Source of the DNA: Burkholderia sp. BCC0322
Lineage (GTDB): Bacteria; Pseudomonadota; Gammaproteobacteria; Burkholderiales; Burkholderiaceae
Direction: 5' to 3'
NCBI RefSeq assembly: GCF_902833045.1
Contig: NZ_CADFDU010000017.1
Span: 58,974 to 122,973 of the forward strand
Length of the DNA stretch: 64,000 nucleotides
Each line of letters starts with the position of its first letter. Position 1 is the first letter of the stretch. Position numbers and translations under genes: made by a program. Positions 47,841 through 58,491 of this stretch are shown piece by piece. The notes beneath the pieces were generated by a model, which ran no database searches, had not been told where the DNA came from, and saw only the letters and a program-made list of their open reading frames with translations.

Positions 47841-48232
47841 ATGGATCAAATAATTGGAAAGGGTGAGCTTGTTAATCTGATAATTGAGAGTGCTGGTGCT
47901 TATCCAAATTTCTTGAGGCGCGCCAAGGAGAGCGCTAAATCCGAAAGATGGGGTTACGGGATTGATGCGCCGCTTTCTATTGAACCTTATTGTACTGAGC
48001 TCGGAGAATGCTGCAACTCGGTACGTATTTTGGAAATGCATTTGGGGAGAATCCTGATTCTCAATTGACGCGCGTTGTGCGGTTGAATTATGTGGGCGGC
48101 AAGGTTTCTAGTGTATTTCAGCTCGAAAAAAGAAATCTTGAATACACGGAGGTGATTTATTCGTATGGCGCCTATGTGAGGATTTTTGAAATTCGTGACC
48201 AAAGAAAGGTTCCCGTTAATCCAGAGCCTTGA
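47841..48232 (+). pseudogene. Frameshifted small protein, probable lost immunity gene
   Basis: Two partly overlapping frames appear to be one broken gene. The first begins at ATG 47841 (GAGG site upstream) and runs MDQIIGKGELVNLI to CTELGECCNS. The second continues from about 48010 as NAFGENPDSQLTRVV to RKVPVNPEP. A single-base change near 48005-48020 would join them into about 130 residues. Family unknown. Its AT-rich composition and place in the toxin/immunity array suggest an immunity protein. Confidence 0.5.
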
Positions 48233-48240
48233 TGCGATAG

Positions 48241-48504
48241 GTGATTGGGGCAACTTGGGTGGCAAAAGCAAAGTGTTTCATGCAGCAATTTGTCATCCGC
48301 TTCGTGAACGTTGCGAATGGTCATCAAAGATACTATGGCACTAACGCGCTGCATCCATATTTGCCGAACGCACATCCCGTGAACCCGGTGAATAGAGATA
48401 CATTTAATGCGGATCGAGAGGAATATTGGAAACAGCGTGCTGCTAATGAAGTGGAGCGAAGAAAATCTGCTGGGCGATGTGGAGGACAATACGTTAACAA
48501 ATAA
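48241..48504 (+). pseudogene. Orphan Rhs-type toxin C-terminal fragment
   Basis: An 87-codon frame whose second half (NALHPYLPNAHPVNPVNRD, then FNADREEYWKQRAANEV) has the look of a polymorphic-toxin tail detached from its Rhs core. No Rhs repeats, cleavage motif or secretion signal precede it, and no good ribosome-binding site is seen. The immunity gene that overlaps and follows it supports the reading as a displaced toxin cartridge. Confidence 0.45.
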
Positions 48505-48922
48505 AATTATCTCTTTTTGCAAAGGTAAGAACTGGTGGTTTGACGATGTTGAGCCGACATATAGGGATGCCCTCTTAAGGATGGGGATTGACATATCTTC
48601 GGATTTCTCGCAATTCTATCTGCACGTTGAGGACGGTCCAACATTCACATCAAAAAACGGGGAAATATATCAAATTTGCTGGTTTTTAAATAACTCGGAT
48701 TATGATATTAGATTGAGAATGACCCGTGAGGTTCTTAATGTTCCGGAGCCATATATCCCGCTGGATTCGTTCTCTGGAGAGCGGGGGTATTTCTATAACA
48801 CTGAAACCGATGAGGTTTTTGATCTTGGTTTAGGGGGTAGCCTGAAAAGATTCATGGGCGGTGGTATTAATCCTCGTTGGAATAATTTCAACGAATTCAT
48901 TGAGTGGTTTTTTGATATTTAA
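48449..48922 (+). CDS. Orphan SUKH-like immunity protein
   Basis: About 157 residues from ATG 48449, though the true start may be a few codons further on, because a GGAGG lies at about 48479. The C-terminal part GYFYNTETDEVFDLGLG with WNNFNEFIEWFF is typical of SUKH/SMI1-type immunity proteins. It overlaps the orphan toxin fragment and so forms a second, displaced toxin/immunity pair. The protein appears complete at its 3' end. Confidence 0.65.
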   Translation, partial: KWSEENLLGDVEDNTLTNKIISFCKGKNWWFDDVEPTYRDALLRMGIDISSDFSQFYLHVEDGPTFTSKNGEIYQICWFLNNSDYDIRLRMTREVLNVPEPYIPLDSFSGERGYFYNTETDEVFDLGLGGSLKRFMGGGINPRWNNFNEFIEWFFDI

Positions 48923-49730
48923 TTTTGGGAGTGTTTTTCTGGGGGCCTTCCGATGAGGGGGCTAATATTCGAATGAGTTGACAGCCTGTTGCGATGAGCT
49001 TTGCTGTTCGATGTGGCGATGTGGCGATGTGGTTGTTGTGGCTGCATAAGAGGCCGTGAAGGCGGTTAGAGATCGATTGGATCTCCGGGTCATCCATTTC
49101 ATTGGTGCGCGCTGAAGGTGATAGCGCATGCCATCAGTAATGACGATGTTCTATGTGCTCACTCAGAAGAGTCTGGGTGTTACTTGATAATTCATCTGAT
49201 ATGGAGTGGGGGCGAAGATGCCTACGACGTCGATGGAAATGCGATGCGCATCGCCTTCCTGATTGTCAACTTCGATGACGGCTTCGCCGAATATAAGGGT
49301 GACTACTAGAGTCAAATAGACCAACACCTTGTCTCTAAACCCGTCCAGGGCGTGGGCATCGTCTTTTATAACCAGCAAACTGCACGTGTCTATGCGGAGC
49401 GCCTCGGTGGTTAACGAGGCGAACTGGCTGGAACTTGGGCCGGAGTGACTCGCTTTCAAACACCGGGCCCATCAATGGACCGAAGGTATGGCCTTTGTAC
49501 CTTGGAAGCGGCCGTTGAGGATACAGCGGGTCGACCGGCAGGAATGGGTCGGCTTCCGTAGGACGGCCGCCTCCCCGGTGGTAGCCGGCCTGGTTAAGCC
49601 ACAAACGGTCGTTCGACATCTTTGGGGAGATTGCAGAAAATCCACCAAAGATGGGCGAATTTCAAACGAGGATCAGATGCGCTGGCGTTGAGTCCACACA
49701 AGGTCCGGCTGCGATACAACAGGAAGCTCT
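48923..49730. other. AT-rich to mixed region with degenerate fragments
   Basis: No intact gene is supported. A short plus frame at 49118-49309 (ending DVDGNAMRIAFLIVNFDDGFAEY) may be the tail of another immunity protein. The part 49340-49690 is open on several frames without a recognisable family. The region reads as debris of earlier effector exchanges. Confidence 0.4.
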
Positions 49731-50105
49731 ATGCCAAATTTCTCATGGGAACCGTCGGATTTTCTTGAAGCACTTGAAACCATTCCGGTAGTGGGCGAGT
49801 ATGGAATTTACTATCAGTATCTCGTTTCGAGAGCGCCTCTTTCCTTGAGTCTGACGATATGGCCGCTCGATTGCGACGTCGAGGTCTTGCTTAAGAATGA
49901 AGGGGTTTCAGAGCCGTTTGTTCGGCTCAACCTGCTCGATTGTCCAGGGGCACGTGTCATCCGAGAAGATAAGCGCACATATATCGAATTTTCTGCCGCA
50001 CGGCTGTTCGGAGGGCGTTTCGATCATGCACATACGCCGCCCTACGGATTTCAATTGCAAATTCAACCGTTTATCCAGATTTCGACGTTTTCATATCCCG
50101 TCTAA
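49731..50105 (+). CDS. Small hypothetical protein, possible orphan immunity protein
   Basis: A 124-residue protein of unknown family, starting MPNFSWEPSDFLEALE, with a good AGGAAG site seven bases before the ATG. It is rich in beta-prone and aromatic residues and lacks a signal peptide. Position within the toxin/immunity array downstream of the Rhs gene suggests an immunity role, but nothing in the sequence proves it. Confidence 0.55.
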   Translation: MPNFSWEPSDFLEALETIPVVGEYGIYYQYLVSRAPLSLSLTIWPLDCDVEVLLKNEGVSEPFVRLNLLDCPGARVIREDKRTYIEFSAARLFGGRFDHAHTPPYGFQLQIQPFIQISTFSYPV

Positions 50106-50691
50106 TGAAATTTGAACGTTGTCGGCAAGGTTCGTCGTGGTCAATTGCCTCGGGTAGGGCCTGGCCCGCTCCAATGATTCGGGGCATTCAAGCTAACCGC
50201 TTCGGGTCGATATCGGTCTGATTGAGATACTGAAACCGGACATAACCCGCAGCAATATCCTGAAGCCCCGAGCGACAACAAAGATTGAGCAGCAGTCGCA
50301 TCCATATCGAGACGAACTCATACAGTTCGTCCGATCCAATCGAACTGTTTCGAATCGTCAAGTTCTGATCAATCGTTCGCTGTGACAGATCGACATTCGC
50401 CATCAGCGCTCGCAATGGCTGTGAGCATTGACCTCGTTGCGTGCCTATAACCAACGGCTAACGTGCGCCCAAGCAACGAACACTGTCTAATAGGCAATGT
50501 CCAGCGATGATGATCGCGCGCGTGGATGGATACGTCGCACGTCCTGATCCACACGTCGAACCCCGTTCCCACCAAACCACCAACAAAGGAGGAATCCAAA
50601 CCATCAAAACGCCGCGGTAAACGAGCGCGGGCCGCAAGTGCTAGGAACACTCACGACCCGCTAACCACAGCCAACTGAACAGGAGTTGCCC
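50106..50691. other. Gap before the SymE-like gene
   Basis: No supported gene. An 88-codon minus frame (50188-50454) lacks a ribosome-binding site and a family. The right end (about 50600-50690) carries the upstream region of the SymE-like gene; an antisense regulator of the SymR kind would be expected near its start, but I cannot point to one. Confidence 0.4.
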
Positions 50692-50910
50692 ATGGCTAAG
50701 CCGAATCATAAAGCACGACCACCGAAGACGGAACGTTTCGTAACGATCCAGGAAATGTGGGGTACGCCGAAAACGTACGTAAAGCCGGAGAAGTTCTACC
50801 CGTACATGAAGATTGGTGGAATGTGGCTGATCAGCGATGCGTGTTTTGTTCCGGGCCGAAAGGCGCGAATCGATATTGAGCCTGGCAGGCTGATCATCAC
50901 GCAGTTGTAA
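50692..50910 (+). CDS. SymE-like toxin family protein
   Basis: A 72-residue protein whose C-terminal half, MWLISDACFVPGRKARIDIEPGRLIITQ, has the SymE/AbrB-like fold motif (G-x-W-L...GF-x-PG...PGRLVI). SymE proteins are SOS-associated toxins, normally held down by an antisense RNA, and related genes often occur beside Rhs loci in Burkholderia. The start at 50692 has AGGAG seven bases upstream. Whether this copy is toxic is not shown. Confidence 0.75.
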   Translation: MAKPNHKARPPKTERFVTIQEMWGTPKTYVKPEKFYPYMKIGGMWLISDACFVPGRKARIDIEPGRLIITQL

Positions 50911-51003
50911 GAGCGACGCCGCAGGATGCGGCCGCGCTGCGCGACGTCGCGCAGCGCGCCGGGTAGGGCAATGGCTATCAGCTGTATCACCCGCCCCAGC
51001 GCA

Positions 51004-51627
51004 TCACCACGCGATATTGCAAGACGACCGCGAAGTCCCCGCACCGCTCGTTGCCGTGCAATGTGTGCCCGCGCCGTTGTCGTAGAACGTGCGCGTCTCA
51101 GGTTGCGGCACAGACGGATCAAACGGATTAGGCGCACCATGCGGGCCACGCGCAGCATCGTACGGACGAGCCGGCGCATACGAGCCGCCACTTCCAGCCG
51201 GTCGCGATCCGTTAGCCCGCAGATATTCATTCCAGTTCTGCTCGCGCTGCTCGTATCCGGGCAACGCGCGACCGAGACTATCGCTGCCACCCGCGCCGAG
51301 CGCGACGCGATTCGCGGGCAAGACCCAATCGGGTTCGTGTTCCGACAAAGGCTGCGGTGCCACAAGCGTATCGCCCGACACACGCAGCGGCCGCGTATCC
51401 GGCGTATCGAACGGGCTTCGCTCCACGGGCGCGGCATACTGCACGCGGCGTCGGCTCATACGTGCCGCATGCCCATCATCACGAGCAGCGGCACGCCGCT
51501 CCGAGCGAAACACATTGGCACCCGCCGACCGATCGGCCAGCGTATCGCGACCCGACGCATCGGCAGCAGAAACAGAAAGCGCACACGCAAACGCGGCGGC
51601 GGAAGGAAGACGGAAAGGATGATTCAT
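51004..51627 (-). CDS. Secreted hypothetical protein, low-complexity
   Basis: A 207-residue protein with a plausible signal peptide (FRLPSAAAFACALSVSAADA) and a Pro/Arg/Gly/Ser-rich mature part of low complexity. Two cysteines near the C-terminus (HCTATSG and SSCNIAW) could form a disulfide. I recognise no family. Ribosome-binding site is weak (GGGA). Codon usage is GC-rich like the chromosome, unlike the toxin array next to it, so it probably belongs to the resident backbone. Confidence 0.6.
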   Translation of the reverse strand: MNHPFRLPSAAAFACALSVSAADASGRDTLADRSAGANVFRSERRAAARDDGHAARMSRRRVQYAAPVERSPFDTPDTRPLRVSGDTLVAPQPLSEHEPDWVLPANRVALGAGGSDSLGRALPGYEQREQNWNEYLRANGSRPAGSGGSYAPARPYDAARGPHGAPNPFDPSVPQPETRTFYDNGAGTHCTATSGAGTSRSSCNIAW

Positions 51628-52122
51628 CAGCGATCCCAATCAGGTGATGTGCATTGAAAAAACGGCAGATCACTGGCTGGCGGCTGGGCAACGGACGGCC
51701 GTCGAAGCGGCCCTGAAGCGACTACGAAGCGCGGCGGACGCGGCTCGGAGGAAGGCTGGCTGGATTGCAGAGGCGAATTCGTATTATTTCATATTAATAA
51801 CGAAGACCTTTCTGATCGACGAAAACCGTCGGCAAACGGAAGGCGTGAGCCGCTCAGCCCAACGCACTGCAATGGTGCCCACCAACCCAATCATCAGTTG
51901 ATTGAAGCACGACGATGCGACCCTTTACCCACCCCGACACAAGCCGTGCAAGATCGCCTGTCACCTGATCTCAATCCCGACAAGGCACAGCGCTAGAAAA
52001 CCCTCACCGATAGCAACCAAATTGCACCCCCAGCAAACGTTCCCGCGCTGCCAAGGTTGCGCCGTCATCGCTACCGACCGCCACCCCATCCCTACGTGTT
52101 TTCCCTCACTCGACCGGCATTT
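51628..52122. other. Intergenic region without supported genes
   Basis: A divergent intergenic region between the secreted hypothetical protein and the liv operon leader. Only short frames with no family or ribosome-binding site occur. A moderately AT-rich stretch at about 51775-51810 may contain the promoter of the minus-strand gene. Confidence 0.4.
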
Positions 52123-52153
52123 TTGACAGACGATTTAAAAACGCCCATATAAT
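52123..52153 (+). promoter_or_regulatory. Sigma-70 promoter candidate for livKHMGF
   Basis: A perfect TTGACA (52123-52128) and a perfect TATAAT (52148-52153) are separated by 19 bases, slightly longer than the optimum. It faces the liv operon, with the expected start about 52160, 280 bases upstream of livK. Confidence 0.7.
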
Positions 52154-52159
52154 TTCGAC

Positions 52160-52438
52160 TGCCTTGCCAATGGCTGTCGGACCATCCCTCCGATCAAGCG
52201 ATTTGGCAAGCGGGGCAGGCGAAACGCTTGCGCAATGCAAGACGCATCACGATGTCTTTCCGAACCAGACGTCCCCTTCGGGGACTGCAAGAGCCGGGCC
52301 CCGCTACGCAACATTCCGCTGGAGTTCCGTCTTCTATGTGTCTCGGGCGTGTCCCATGTCCTCGCCCCGGGTGCTGTTCGATTGCGCAAGTCATGCCGCC
52401 TTTGCCCGTATGACTAAACAACATCGAGGAGCTCCCAG
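52160..52438 (+). ncRNA. Structured 5' leader of the liv operon (candidate regulatory RNA)
   Basis: If transcription starts near 52160, the leader is about 279 bases long. It contains an extended stem, CTTGCCAA (52163-52170) pairing with TTGGCAAG (52203-52210), and a tight hairpin GTCCCCTTCGGGGAC with a UUCG loop (52271-52285). No matching riboswitch class is recognised. The livK ribosome-binding site GAGGAG follows. Either a leader that controls translation or a separate small RNA is possible. Confidence 0.45.
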
Positions 52439-53557
52439 ATGACGCTGTCCCGTCTTACGTCCATTTCCGTCGCCGCCGTGCTGTTCGCCGCGGGCGCCGC
52501 CGCCGCGCAAGCGGAAACCGTGAAGATCGCCATCGCTGGTCCGATGAGCGGCTCGGTCGCCCAGTATGGCGACATGGTGAAGGCCGGCGCGCTGACCGCG
52601 ATCGAGCAGATCAACGCGGCAGGCGGCGCGGGCGGCAACAAGTTCGAAGTCGTGATGATGGATGACGCATGCGAGCCGAAGCAGGCCGTCGCCGTCGCCA
52701 ACAAGATCGTCAGCCAGAAGATCAAGTACGTGATCGGCCACGTATGCTCGGGTTCGACGATTCCCGCGTCCGACATCTACGAGAACGAAGGCATCGTGAT
52801 GGTCACGCCGTCGGCCACCGCGCCGCAGCTGACCGAAGGCAAGAAGCGTCACTTCATCTTCCGCACGATCGGCCGCGACGACCAGCAAGGCCCGGCCGCC
52901 GCGCATTACATCATCAACAACGTGAAGCCGAAGAAGGTCGCCGTGCTGCACGACAAGCAGTCGTACGGCCAGGGCATCGCGTCGTCGGTGAAGAAGGACC
53001 TCGAAGCCGCGAAGATCCCGGTCGTGCTGTTCGAAGGCATCAACGCTGGCGATTCCGACTACTCGGCGATCATCACGAAGCTGAAGTCGCAAGGCGTCGA
53101 TTTCGTCTACTTCGGCGGCTACCACCCGGAAATGGGCCTGCTGATGCGCCAGGCGCGCGAGCAGGGCGTGAAGGCCACGTTCATGGGCCCTGAAGGCGTG
53201 GGCAACAAGGACGTGACGGCGATCGCCGGCCCGGCTTCGGAAGGCATGCTCGTCACGCTGCCGGCCGACTTCTCGGCCGATCCGGCCAACGCGGCGCTCG
53301 TGAAGGCGTTCGCGGACAAGAAGCGCGATCCGAACGGCCCGTTCCAGATGCCGTCGTACGCAGCGGTGAAGATCATCGCCGACGCGATCGCGGGCGCGAA
53401 GACGACCGATCCGACCAAGGTCGCCGCGTACATGCACAAGACGACGTTCGACACGCCGATCGGCAAGGTCGCGTATGACGCACAGGGCGACCTGAAGGCG
53501 TTCAAGTTCGTCGTCTACACGTGGCACAAGGACGCGACGAAGACCGCCGCCAAGTAA
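52439..53557 (+). CDS. livK: Branched-chain amino-acid ABC binding protein
   Basis: A 372-residue periplasmic binding protein of the Leu/Ile/Val family. Residues 1-25 form the signal peptide (ending AAQAE). The fold begins VKIAIAGPMSGSVAQYGDM and has the ligand-site segment GHVCSGSTIPASDIY, followed by VMVTPSATAP. Two cysteines (DDACEPK and HVCSG) match the conserved disulfide of LivK/LivJ. It is the first gene of a five-gene importer operon and is separated from the permease by a strong hairpin that may lower downstream expression. Confidence 0.94.
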   Translation: MTLSRLTSISVAAVLFAAGAAAAQAETVKIAIAGPMSGSVAQYGDMVKAGALTAIEQINAAGGAGGNKFEVVMMDDACEPKQAVAVANKIVSQKIKYVIGHVCSGSTIPASDIYENEGIVMVTPSATAPQLTEGKKRHFIFRTIGRDDQQGPAAAHYIINNVKPKKVAVLHDKQSYGQGIASSVKKDLEAAKIPVVLFEGINAGDSDYSAIITKLKSQGVDFVYFGGYHPEMGLLMRQAREQGVKATFMGPEGVGNKDVTAIAGPASEGMLVTLPADFSADPANAALVKAFADKKRDPNGPFQMPSYAAVKIIADAIAGAKTTDPTKVAAYMHKTTFDTPIGKVAYDAQGDLKAFKFVVYTWHKDATKTAAK

Positions 53558-53580
53558 CACGGAGTACCCGCCCGCGCAAT

Positions 53581-53610
53581 CCGCCCCGTCCGAGACCCGG
53601 ACGGGGCGGG
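53581..53610 (+). terminator. Stable hairpin between livK and livH
   Basis: Two 12-base arms (CCGCCCCGTCCG and CGGACGGGGCGG) pair perfectly. No T run follows, so it is more likely an RNA-processing or mRNA-protecting hairpin that makes livK more abundant than livHMGF, a common arrangement for binding-protein genes. Confidence 0.6.
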
Positions 53611-53741
53611 TGCGTATTGGCTGCGCATCTGTCCATTGCGCGGCCAGCGGGCGGCCCGAGACGACACCGTGCGTTGCGCGCGGCCGAACGCCGTGATCCG
53701 GCGGCGGCACGCGACCCAGCGCCAACGGGAGCTTCCCGCAC

Positions 53742-54668
<927 letters not shown>

Positions 54669-54679
54669 CGGAGACGCAG

Positions 54680-55951
54680 ATGAGTACAGTCATTTCCGTT
54701 CGCCGCCCGGCCGCCGACGCATCGTTCGGCCAGGCGCTGAAAAATGCCGTGGCCGCCGCGTTCCTGACGGCGATCCTCACGATCCCCGTGCTCGGGCTGC
54801 AGTTGAAGCTCGACGGCTACCAGGTCGTGCTCACGCCGCACTGGCGGCCGGTGTGGATCGCGGTCGCGGCCGTGTTCCTGTTCCAGTTGTTCAAGCCGTG
54901 GCTCGTGCGTGCGAAATCGGCAGTGAAGCTGCCGGCAATGCCCGCGATGGGCGCGCAGCAGCAGCGCGTGGTCGTGTGGGTGCTGCTCGCGGTCGGGCTC
55001 GTGTGGCCGTTCTTCGGCTCGCGCGGCGCGGTGGACGTCGCGACGCTCGCGCTGATCTACGTGATCCTCGGCCTCGGGCTGAACATCGTGGTCGGTTTCG
55101 CGGGGCTGCTCGATCTCGGCTATGTCGGGTTCTACGCGGTCGGCGGCTATACGTACGCGATGCTGAACCAGTATTTCGGGCTGTCGTTCTGGGAATGCCT
55201 GCCGCTCGCCGCGATCGCGGCGGCGACGTTCGGCTTCCTGCTCGGCTTCCCGGTGCTGCGGCTGCGCGGCGACTATCTCGCGATCGTCACGCTCGGCTTC
55301 GGCGAAATCATCCGCCTGCTCGCGAACAACCTGACGAGCGTCACCGGCGGCCCGGACGGCATCTCGGGCATCGCGAAGCCGACGGTGTTCGGTTTCGAGA
55401 TGGCGCGCTCGGCGAGCGTCGAAGGCGCGAAGACCTTCCATGAACTGATCGGGCTGGAATACAGCGGCGAGCACATGGTGATCTTCCTGTACCTGATCGC
55501 GCTGCTGCTGGTGGGCTTCACACTGTTCGTGACGAGCCGCCTGATCCGCATGCCGATGGGCCGCGCGTGGGAAGCGCTGCGCGACGACGAGATCGCGTGC
55601 CGGTCGCTGGGCCTGAACCCGACGCGCATCAAGCTGTCGGCGTTCACGCTCGGCGCGGCGTTCGCGGGCATCGGCGGCGCGTTCTTCGCGGCGCGCCAGG
55701 GTCTCGTGAATCCTGAATCGTTCACCTTCATCGAATCGGCGCTGATCCTCGCGATCGTCGTGCTCGGCGGGATGGGTTCGCAGCTCGGCGTGATTCTCGC
55801 GGCGATCCTGCTGACCGTGCTGCCGGAAGTCGCGCGCGGCTTCGCCGAGTACCGGATGCTGATCTTCGGTCTCGTGATGGTGTTGATGATGATGTGGCGT
55901 CCGCAGGGCCTGCTGCCCGCGAGCCGTCCCCACGTGGAGCTGCCGCAATGA
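54680..55951 (+). CDS. livM: Branched-chain amino-acid ABC permease LivM
   Basis: A 423-residue permease, long form with an N-terminal extension of two extra helices as in E. coli LivM. The core has [24 protein letters not shown]-type sequence (landmark [10 protein letters not shown]) and the C-terminal [13 protein letters not shown]. It begins 11 bp after livH with a GGAG site, and its stop overlaps the start of livG (ATGA). Confidence 0.94.
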   Translation: MSTVISVRRPAADASFGQALKNAVAAAFLTAILTIPVLGLQLKLDGYQVVLTPHWRPVWIAVAAVFLFQLFKPWLVRAKSAVKLPAMPAMGAQQQRVVVWVLLAVGLVWPFFGSRGAVDVATLALIYVILGLGLNIVVGFAGLLDLGYVGFYAVGGYTYAMLNQYFGLSFWECLPLAAIAAATFGFLLGFPVLRLRGDYLAIVTLGFGEIIRLLANNLTSVTGGPDGISGIAKPTVFGFEMARSASVEGAKTFHELIGLEYSGEHMVIFLYLIALLLVGFTLFVTSRLIRMPMGRAWEALRDDEIACRSLGLNPTRIKLSAFTLGAAFAGIGGAFFAARQGLVNPESFTFIESALILAIVVLGGMGSQLGVILAAILLTVLPEVARGFAEYRMLIFGLVMVLMMMWRPQGLLPASRPHVELPQ

Positions 55952-56720
55952 GCACGAATGCAGAACTGTTGAAGGTCGCCGGGCTGCAGATGCGCTTCGG
56001 CGGGTTGCTCGCGGTGGACGGCATCGATTTCGACGTGCGCCGCGACGAGGTGTTCGCGATCATCGGGCCGAACGGCGCGGGCAAGACCACGGTGTTCAAC
56101 TGCGTCGGCGGCTTCTACAAGCCGACGGGCGGCGCGGTCGAACTCGACGGCCACCCGATCGCGGGGCTGCCGAGCCACAAGATCGCGGTGAAGGGCCTGG
56201 TGCGCACGTTCCAGAACATCCGCCTGTTCAAGTCGCTGACGGTCGTCGAGAACCTGCTCGTCGCGCAGCACCGCAAGGTGAAGTCGGGGCTGCTGCCCGG
56301 CCTGTTCGCGACGCCGGCCTATCGCCGCGCCGAGAAGGAGGCGCTCGAACGCGCGGCCGTGTGGCTCGAACGGATGGGGCTGAAGGCGGTCGCCAACCGG
56401 CCGGCCGGCACGCTGTCGTACGGGCATCAGCGGCGTCTGGAGATCGCGCGCTGCATGATCACCGAGCCGCGTCTCTTGATGCTCGACGAGCCGGCGGCCG
56501 GCCTCAACCCGCAGGAGAAGATCGAGCTTCAGCACCTGATCGACAAGCTGCGCCGCGAGTTCGGCGTATCGGTGCTGCTGATCGAGCACGACATGAGCCT
56601 CGTGATGGGCGTGTCGGACCGCATCCTCGTGATGGAGCACGGCCGGCCGATCGTGATCGGCACGCCGGAAGCGGTCCGCAACGACCCGCGCGTGATCAAG
56701 GCGTATCTGGGGGAAGAGTG

Positions 56721-56721
<1 letters not shown>
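55948..56721 (+). CDS. livG: Branched-chain amino-acid ABC ATPase LivG
   Basis: A 257-residue ATPase. Walker [10 protein letters not shown], signature LSYGHQRR and Walker [13 protein letters not shown] are intact, and the LivG-typical linker [16 protein letters not shown] is present. It starts at 55948 inside the end of livM, and its stop overlaps the start of livF (TGATG), so livM, livG and livF are translationally coupled. Confidence 0.95.
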
Positions 56722-57422
<701 letters not shown>

Positions 57423-57430
57423 CGCCGGAT

Positions 57431-57467
57431 GCCGCCGGCCCGCAACGGGCCGGCGGCGCTTCTTCTT
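57431..57467 (+). terminator. Terminator of the liv operon
   Basis: The arms GCCGCCGGCCC and GGGCCGGCGGC form a strong stem with a short loop, followed by a T-rich CTTCTTCTT stretch. It lies nine bases after the livF stop codon. Confidence 0.75.
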
Positions 57468-57504
57468 GCGCTGGCTCGTGCCGGGCCGGTTCCCGGCCTG
57501 GCCT

Positions 57505-58359
57505 TCACAGTCCGATCCTGAACGTGCTTTTCAGTACGTCGCGCAGATGCAGCGCGGCGCGATTGCTGTCGTCCGTCAGGATGGTGATCAGGTGCGGCGG
57601 AAGATCGGGCAGCACGATCCCGGCGACGTGGCTTGTCAGGTTGCCGGAGACGCGATCGTGTTCGATGAGGCCGACCGCGAGGCCGTTGGCGATGCACGCT
57701 TCGACTGCCGGCGAACTGGCGCTTTCGAGCAGCATCCGGTGCGCGATCTTCGCCTTCTTCAGCGCGTTCAGCGCGGTGTCGCGGTACGGGCAGCCCTGCA
57801 ATTGCACGGCGATCGGCAGCGGCGCATCGGGATTGAACTTGAAGGTCCGCGCGGCCACCCACACCGGATGCGTCTTGCTGAGCAGCTCGCCGTGCGGCGG
57901 CACTTTCTGTACCACGGCGATCGTGATGTCCAACTGGCCGCGCGAGAACAGCGACTGCAGCTCTTCGCTGGAGCGCGCTTCGACGGTCAGCTCGAGCAGC
58001 GGGCGGTCGGCGGCGAAGCGCGGCAGGAATTCCGCCATGAAGTGCGCGGCGTACGAATCGGGGATGCCGAGCCGCAGCTTGCCGGTCAGCATCTGCGGCG
58101 ACAGCGATTCGACGAGCCGGTCGTGGCTCAGCAGGAACTCGGTGGTGTCGCTCAGCAGCTTGTGGCCGTACTGCGTGAGTTCGACGGCCTGGTTGTTTCG
58201 CGTAAACAGGCGCTGCGCGACCATTTCCTCGAGCTTCTGAATCTGCGCCGTGACCGATGACGGGCTGCGATTCACATGAGCGGCCGCATCCTTGAAGCGG
58301 CCGAGCTTCGCGACGGCGTGGAAGGTACGCAGCAGGTCGACGTCCAGGGTGCGCGGCAT
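57505..58359 (-). CDS. LysR-family transcriptional regulator
   Basis: A 284-residue regulator. The N-terminal helix-turn-helix reads LLRTFHAVAKLGRFKDAAAHVNRSPSSVTAQIQKLE in essence (landmarks FHAVAKLGRF and SSVTAQIQKLE). The C-terminal half is the periplasmic-binding-like effector domain (about 90-280). It is divergent from the methyltransferase-oxygenase-exporter cluster, 132 bp apart, the classical arrangement for a LysR protein that controls its neighbour. An upstream in-frame ATG at 58380 would add seven residues; neither has a strong ribosome-binding site. Confidence 0.88.
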   Translation of the reverse strand: MPRTLDVDLLRTFHAVAKLGRFKDAAAHVNRSPSSVTAQIQKLEEMVAQRLFTRNNQAVELTQYGHKLLSDTTEFLLSHDRLVESLSPQMLTGKLRLGIPDSYAAHFMAEFLPRFAADRPLLELTVEARSSEELQSLFSRGQLDITIAVVQKVPPHGELLSKTHPVWVAARTFKFNPDAPLPIAVQLQGCPYRDTALNALKKAKIAHRMLLESASSPAVEACIANGLAVGLIEHDRVSGNLTSHVAGIVLPDLPPHLITILTDDSNRAALHLRDVLKSTFRIGL

Positions 58360-58491
58360 GATTTGGTTTTTCCGAATCATTGATTCAGGTAATGTCGATT
58401 GACGGAATTATTGGGCATCCCATATTCTCGGTCAACAGGCAGACAACGGCAGGCAGCCGGTCGCGCGTTGCACGTATCCGGGGAACGATTC

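Noticed and set aside
50188-50454. An 88-codon minus-strand hypothetical gene.
   Set aside because: No ribosome-binding site, no family, and the surrounding sequence is degenerate.
51089-51657. Plus-strand frames opposite the secreted hypothetical protein.
   Set aside because: Arg-rich antisense frames; the minus frame has a signal peptide and paired cysteines.
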